This document shows, in pieces, positions 59,975 through 64,000 of a DNA stretch of 64,000 nucleotides. Source of the stretch: Candidatus Latescibacterota bacterium (GTDB lineage: Bacteria; Latescibacterota; UBA2968; UBA8231). The notes beneath the pieces are model-generated. The model ran no database searches. It saw only the letters and a program-made list of their open reading frames with translations, and was not told the origin of the DNA. How positions within the stretch are numbered: position 1 is the first letter of the stretch; every line of letters starts with the position of its first letter. The stretch is from assembly GCA_022819745.1 (NCBI GenBank), contig JAJEGS010000036.1, positions 124,001-188,000 on the forward strand. Reading direction: 5' to 3'. The translations under genes and the position numbers were made by a program.

Positions 59975-61252
59975 TTAGTCTGATGGCTGGTGGCTCGACT
60001 CTCGGATGTAGGGAAGCGCTCCAAAGCGCCCGGCCAGATATGCCTTTTCTAGGTCCTCAACGCCCCGACGTGGCCGGAAATCACTGAGCGGAAAAAGGCT
60101 GGTTTCGAGGTGTGCATTGCGTTCACAGAACCAAATCTGATCAGGTCGAAACATATCCTGATCGAGAATAGACGTATCATGCGTCGAGAAAACGAGTTGT
60201 GCTCCGTGCGGATTTTCTGCCGGATCGTGGAAGCGGCTGACTAGAAACCGAACCAGGGCCGGATGCAGATTGTCATGCAGTTCATCGAACACAATGACGT
60301 TGCCTTTAGCAAGGGAGTCGAGCCAAGGGCCGGCGAGATTGAACATTTTTTGGGTTCCGTGCGACTCTTCGTCCAGATCCAGTTCTGCCGACTTACCGTC
60401 TATCAGTTGATGGCTCAAGAAGATATCCACGGTCTTTTTCCCTGTAAGTTTTTCGACAATATCCTTTCTCAACTCCGTGGACATATCCTTGGGAAGCATA
60501 TCCGGTGAGAAATCCTTTTCGTCGATCCGTATGTCAGCAACCGCAAGATCGGCTGCCGAGAGAAAGTCAACTATGTCGGCTTGGTCAGTCTCGCGGCAGT
60601 ATTTCACCGAGAAGCCGGGACTCCACCCACTAAGGCTGGCGACATGAAGCCGCTTGCGGAACCAGTCGAAGAGGGGCAGTAGCTGCGTGCTGTTGAGTGA
60701 AACAGCCGTTGACAGGAACAGGGCTTGGGGACGAGTAGCTCTCTTCCAGACCTCGCGGTCTCCCGTGAGCTTCCCGCCGAGCCTCCAAGAGGACTCACCG
60801 GACGTCTCGCTGCGGCTTCTCTCGAACCAGACCTGCATCCGTCCGCTCGGCCACGCATAGAGCCACTCGTCGGTCACCTCATGGGGTGTAGCGGAGAAGC
60901 CGTATTGGTAACGCACGCCGTCCGCGATGCATATTACCTCGAACGATGTCGGTAGGGTATGACATTCAGGGTCGAATCGGAAAGGGGTTACAGGGAGTTC
61001 GTCAAGGCTATCAGAAGCGTGGAGTACGATGTCGTGCATCGTCTTCAGACCCCGAAGCAGGTTGGTCTTGCCCGAGGCGTTCGCACCGTAGATCGCCGCC
61101 GATCTCAGGAGTCGGATCGGTCGTGCGTCTTCGGCAAGATTCGGTACCACCACATTGGAGTCACCATGCTTCTTGTCGCGGCTGGCCATGAGGCTGAGGC
61201 GTGCCTCTTCCTTGATCGATCTGAAGTTGGTAACGGAGAATTCAATAAGCAT
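59975..61252 (-). CDS. AAA15-family ATPase paired with RloB (AbiL/RloAB-like defence)
   Basis: A 425-residue ABC-like AAA15 ATPase. It begins MLIEFSVTNFRSIKEEARLSL, the standard opening. Walker A is GANASGKT (residues 56-63), Walker B is VIVFDELHDNLHPALV and the switch His is in VFSTHDTSILD. Such ATPases sense invasion and control a partner nuclease. It is first of two genes, with RloB three bases downstream. The AT-rich upstream stretch (61253-61400) holds TTGACA at 61384-61379 on the minus strand, a possible -35 box. The neighbouring DNA is less GC-rich than the window average, which may indicate transfer. Confidence 0.88.
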   Translation of the reverse strand: MLIEFSVTNFRSIKEEARLSLMASRDKKHGDSNVVVPNLAEDARPIRLLRSAAIYGANASGKTNLLRGLKTMHDIVLHASDSLDELPVTPFRFDPECHTLPTSFEVICIADGVRYQYGFSATPHEVTDEWLYAWPSGRMQVWFERSRSETSGESSWRLGGKLTGDREVWKRATRPQALFLSTAVSLNSTQLLPLFDWFRKRLHVASLSGWSPGFSVKYCRETDQADIVDFLSAADLAVADIRIDEKDFSPDMLPKDMSTELRKDIVEKLTGKKTVDIFLSHQLIDGKSAELDLDEESHGTQKMFNLAGPWLDSLAKGNVIVFDELHDNLHPALVRFLVSRFHDPAENPHGAQLVFSTHDTSILDQDMFRPDQIWFCERNAHLETSLFPLSDFRPRRGVEDLEKAYLAGRFGALPYIRESSHQPSD

Positions 61253-61494
61253 TTCAAACCAGCGTTCAGCCTAGACTATTCACCGGAAAATGGGAATCGC
61301 CGTCCGGCACTAGAGAGACATGACATATCATATAAAATATAAAATAAGCTACATAATACGCTGCCCTTTTCGATGTTCTGTCAAGGCGCTGAGAGTATGC
61401 ACGCATGGGCTTCCTAAAACCTCTGGTAACCAGCTACAAAAGCATCGGACGCTGAAATTCCCCTCTCTCCAAGATATGGATACTCACTCCCCAC

Positions 61495-63999
61495 TCAGGT
61501 CGAAACCCCCAGCAAACCGCGCGTCAGTTGAAAATCGACGTTGCGCTGCTGCAAGGCACCGGGGATGTGGTCACCTCGCGCCACCCCAGCTAACAAAGCG
61601 GCCAGTTGCTCGGCCCAATCGTCAGCCACACCCGTTAGAGCCAAATCAATATCATCGCCGTAGAGCTTCGCCACCGTCGAATCCGCACTCACCTGCACCA
61701 CCGGCATCAAGGGATGCCCCTGTAAGGGATGCTCGCCAGTATGGGCCAAGATCAGGTCCACGCCCGTGGCACCTAGTCCGGTAGCTGTTTCTACCCAGTG
61801 ATCAGTGGGCGTCTCCATGATGTAAAAACCCGGCTCCACGGCCGCCTGTCCATAGGGCAACGTCGCCGCGTCCGAGGGATCGACTAGCACGGATTCCAGA
61901 TACGCCGGTTCCTGCAGCAGGGCCGCGTTGTGCGGCACAACCACAGTGCCGCCTGCAGTCACTACCCAGCGCGTCAACTGGGCAAAAGACTGCGCCGCGT
62001 CCTCCCCTAACTCACCGGTCGCCTGCATCCCCAAGCGCAAGGCACCCAAGCCACCATCCACGGCGACAGGTGCTTCCATTTCTGCCAGCGCTTGGTGGAA
62101 CCACCCCTCGACCCTGTCCATGGCCTTGACAATCCCGCCGTCCAACTGCACCGACGCCCAGCCGAAAACAGCCGGATCCAAACCCCATTCCTCAAGGCCG
62201 TTGCGCATGTAGTCGTTGTGCGTCTTTTCGCAGCCGTGCTCCAGCAACAAAACGCGCCGCGCCAGCGGATGTGCTGCGTACCCCATCATAGTGCGCAAGT
62301 GCATTTGCTCGGTGGCACCGCTCGACGACAGCCCACAGCCCTCGGTGTGGACCAAGGCGACAAAGTGCGACAGGCCCTGCTCGCGGCCCACTTGCCGGGC
62401 ATTGAGCCGCTCGGCGCACATGCGGGCGATCTGGCCAGCGCACAGGCTGGTGGGCAATACCAGCCCCACCTGATCAATAGCCCCGTCCAGCATGGGGAAC
62501 GACACGGCCGGGCCGACCTCGGGCCGCACTGGCACGGGCCGCCCCTCGGGCACGGGAGCGGCCAATAGTTCCTCCAACTGGCTGGTATCGGTCTGTTGCC
62601 AGTTGCGCCAGATGGACACTTGGGCGTGGCCGGCCTGCTCGCCTAGCGAGCGCTCGCCCGAGGCCACCCGCAAGGTGCGCTCGAACAGCTCTTGGCCCAA
62701 CTCGTCCATCGGCGTGCCATCCAAGTAGGCCCCGGCATTGACGTCGAGATCCGCAGCCAGCAACTGGTAGCGCTCCGAGGTGGTGACGATCTTGATCGTC
62801 GGCACAAAGGGGAAATTGGTGATAGAGCCATTGCCCGTGACAAAGAAAATGGCGTTGCAGCCGCTGGCCACCTGCCCGGCGATGCTTTCCAAGTCGTTGC
62901 CCGGACTGTCCATAAAGTAGAAACCAGTCCCTTTGAGCGGCTCGCCGTAGTCAATGGCGTAGTCCAAGCGCACGTCCGGGTCGCGCTTGCGCGCCGCGCC
63001 AATGGACTTGAGGGCGATATTGTACAGACCGCGAAATTTGTTGCCCCCCGAGGGATTGCCCTCGGCTGAGGCACCGTGCCACGACACCCGCTCCTTGAAG
63101 CGCTCGACCATGTGCAAAAAGGTGCGCGCAGTCTCCACATCCTTGACGTTTTGCAGCACGTATGGTTCGGCGCCGATCAGTTCGTCGGTCTCGGCGAGGT
63201 TGGCCGCGCCGCCGTAGCGGATCAACTCGCGCGCCACCCAAGCAGCCAACGGATTCCCCGAAATGCCCGAAAAGGCGTCCGAGCCGCCGCACTGCAAGGC
63301 GATCTTGAGATGGCTTAGGTCGTGCTCGCCCCGCTCCTCGCCCGCCATTTCCTCGGCCCAAGCCGCCACTTGCCGATCACCCTCGGCCAAACGCGCCGCA
63401 AAGGAACCGTCCAAGCTCATAAAGCAATGCCGAACGTGGTCGAGGGCATAGCCGTGCGCCACCATGTACTCTCGCAGCATTTCGTTGGTCACAGCTTCGC
63501 TGCCGTAGTCCACCGCCAGCACCGCGCCGACGTTGGGATGGACGACGAAGCCAGCCAGCGTGCGCAATAAAAGTTCGCGGTTATTGGGATCGGCCCCACC
63601 GCCGCCCTCGGTGTGGGCAATCGGCACCACGCCGTCGCCAGCCGGTCGGCCGCTCCAGCGCTCGGCCAACAGCCGGGCGTAACTAGCCGTGCGCGAGGAT
63701 GTGCCCAAGACGACGATGTAGTTGCGCGTACCCACGCCCCGTCCCCCAGCGCGACCATAGCCGAGAAAGGTCCGCGGCTCCTCATGCGGATCAAGCGCAA
63801 CTCCAGGCTGAAAATTCGCCGGATCTAGTTGATACGGCTCAATGCGATCGACGAAATTGGCCTGCTCGGGCAAGTCGAAGTCCAACTGCCGAATGCCCAA
63901 GGCGTCGAGCATACTTTGGTTGCAGGCGTAGTCGCCCGGCTGCAGGGTGCGCTCGGCCACGCCAAAGGGCAGTTGCCACGACAGCAAAAACTGGCCGGA
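61495..63999 (-). CDS. UxaA family hydrolase/dehydratase with two UxaA-like halves (5' end outside window)
   Basis: The frame is open to the right edge, so the N-terminus is missing; the visible part is about 834 residues. It belongs to the altronate/galactarate dehydratase family, which removes water from sugar acids with Fe2+/Mn2+. The first half has GRAGGRGVGTRNYIVVLGTS, PIAHTEGGGG, KIALQCGGSDAFSGISGNP and MDSPGNDLESIAGQ. The second half (from about residue 515) has VHTEGCGLSSSGATEQ, LLEHGCEKTHN and VVPHNAALL, repeating the first domain. E. coli UxaA is about 495 residues, so this is a larger, internally duplicated form. A SAF-type N-terminus probably lies outside the window. Confidence 0.85.
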   Translation of the reverse strand, partial: SGQFLLSWQLPFGVAERTLQPGDYACNQSMLDALGIRQLDFDLPEQANFVDRIEPYQLDPANFQPGVALDPHEEPRTFLGYGRAGGRGVGTRNYIVVLGTSSRTASYARLLAERWSGRPAGDGVVPIAHTEGGGGADPNNRELLLRTLAGFVVHPNVGAVLAVDYGSEAVTNEMLREYMVAHGYALDHVRHCFMSLDGSFAARLAEGDRQVAAWAEEMAGEERGEHDLSHLKIALQCGGSDAFSGISGNPLAAWVARELIRYGGAANLAETDELIGAEPYVLQNVKDVETARTFLHMVERFKERVSWHGASAEGNPSGGNKFRGLYNIALKSIGAARKRDPDVRLDYAIDYGEPLKGTGFYFMDSPGNDLESIAGQVASGCNAIFFVTGNGSITNFPFVPTIKIVTTSERYQLLAADLDVNAGAYLDGTPMDELGQELFERTLRVASGERSLGEQAGHAQVSIWRNWQQTDTSQLEELLAAPVPEGRPVPVRPEVGPAVSFPMLDGAIDQVGLVLPTSLCAGQIARMCAERLNARQVGREQGLSHFVALVHTEGCGLSSSGATEQMHLRTMMGYAAHPLARRVLLLEHGCEKTHNDYMRNGLEEWGLDPAVFGWASVQLDGGIVKAMDRVEGWFHQALAEMEAPVAVDGGLGALRLGMQATGELGEDAAQSFAQLTRWVVTAGGTVVVPHNAALLQEPAYLESVLVDPSDAATLPYGQAAVEPGFYIMETPTDHWVETATGLGATGVDLILAHTGEHPLQGHPLMPVVQVSADSTVAKLYGDDIDLALTGVADDWAEQLAALLAGVARGDHIPGALQQRNVDFQLTRGLLGVST

Positions 64000-64000
64000 T

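Overview
The window is a GC-rich, densely coded bacterial chromosome segment, cut at both ends. Several proteins carry C-terminal sorting or FlgD-like domains of two kinds: the YPNPFNP type, and the FTPNGDGxND type. At the left edge is the C-terminus of what looks like a SprA/Sov outer-membrane translocon. This combination points to the Fibrobacteres-Chlorobi-Bacteroidetes superphylum and relatives that use type IX secretion. The presequence-protease-like M16 peptidase, xylose-isomerase-like sugar isomerase and UxaA-family hydrolase would fit an uncultured lineage such as Latescibacterota. That placement is inference: there is no 16S rRNA gene in the window.

Layout. 1-5.1 kb (+): an overlapping run of the SprA-like C-terminus, a ComEA-like helix-hairpin-helix protein, PilM-like and PilN/PilO-like proteins, coaD and dprA; this looks like a DNA-uptake/pilus set with one housekeeping gene. 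5.2-7.8 kb (-): feoA-feoB and a 45-residue membrane peptide, with a recognisable promoter. 8.0-9.8 kb: a secreted protein, then a higBA toxin-antitoxin module between two copies of that gene's 3' end. 9.8-23.8 kb (-): a glycosylation-like cluster of four tandem TMTC-type membrane/TPR proteins, a fifth multi-pass protein, a GT22 mannosyltransferase-like protein and a GtrA protein, then a sugar isomerase. 23.9-29.2 kb (+): a D-serine dehydratase-like enzyme, anmK and an M16C peptidase. 29.5-35.9 kb (+): three tandem VCBS/FG-GAP proteins with type A sorting tails. 35.9-47.5 kb (+): a tightly overlapping five-gene operon with three discoidin-like proteins bearing FTPNGDG tails and two large EF-hand-loop proteins, ending at a clear terminator. 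47.6-51.5 kb (+): a secreted protein, a frameshifted secreted protein, an ECF sigma factor and a large anti-sigma-like protein. 51.5-59.3 kb: MFS transporter, FGE-like protein, tRNA-Phe, GAF-like protein, glutaredoxin, murA, DUF362 protein, MazG, O-methyltransferase and class I amidotransferase. 59.3-61.3 kb (-): an AAA15 ATPase plus RloB pair resembling AbiL/RloAB defence. 61.5 kb to the right edge (-): a double-domain UxaA-family protein.

How it may fit together. The translocon fragment, the two kinds of sorting tail and the membrane glycosyltransferase array suggest a cell investing in secreted, surface-attached and possibly glycosylated proteins. The least explained part is the five-gene operon at 35.9-47.5 kb. 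Signs of genome plasticity are common: two MITE-like elements with the same terminal repeats, target duplications and unrelated cores; four tandem TMTC copies with a fifth 3' remnant; and a duplicated promoter/leader segment in front of the ECF sigma gene.
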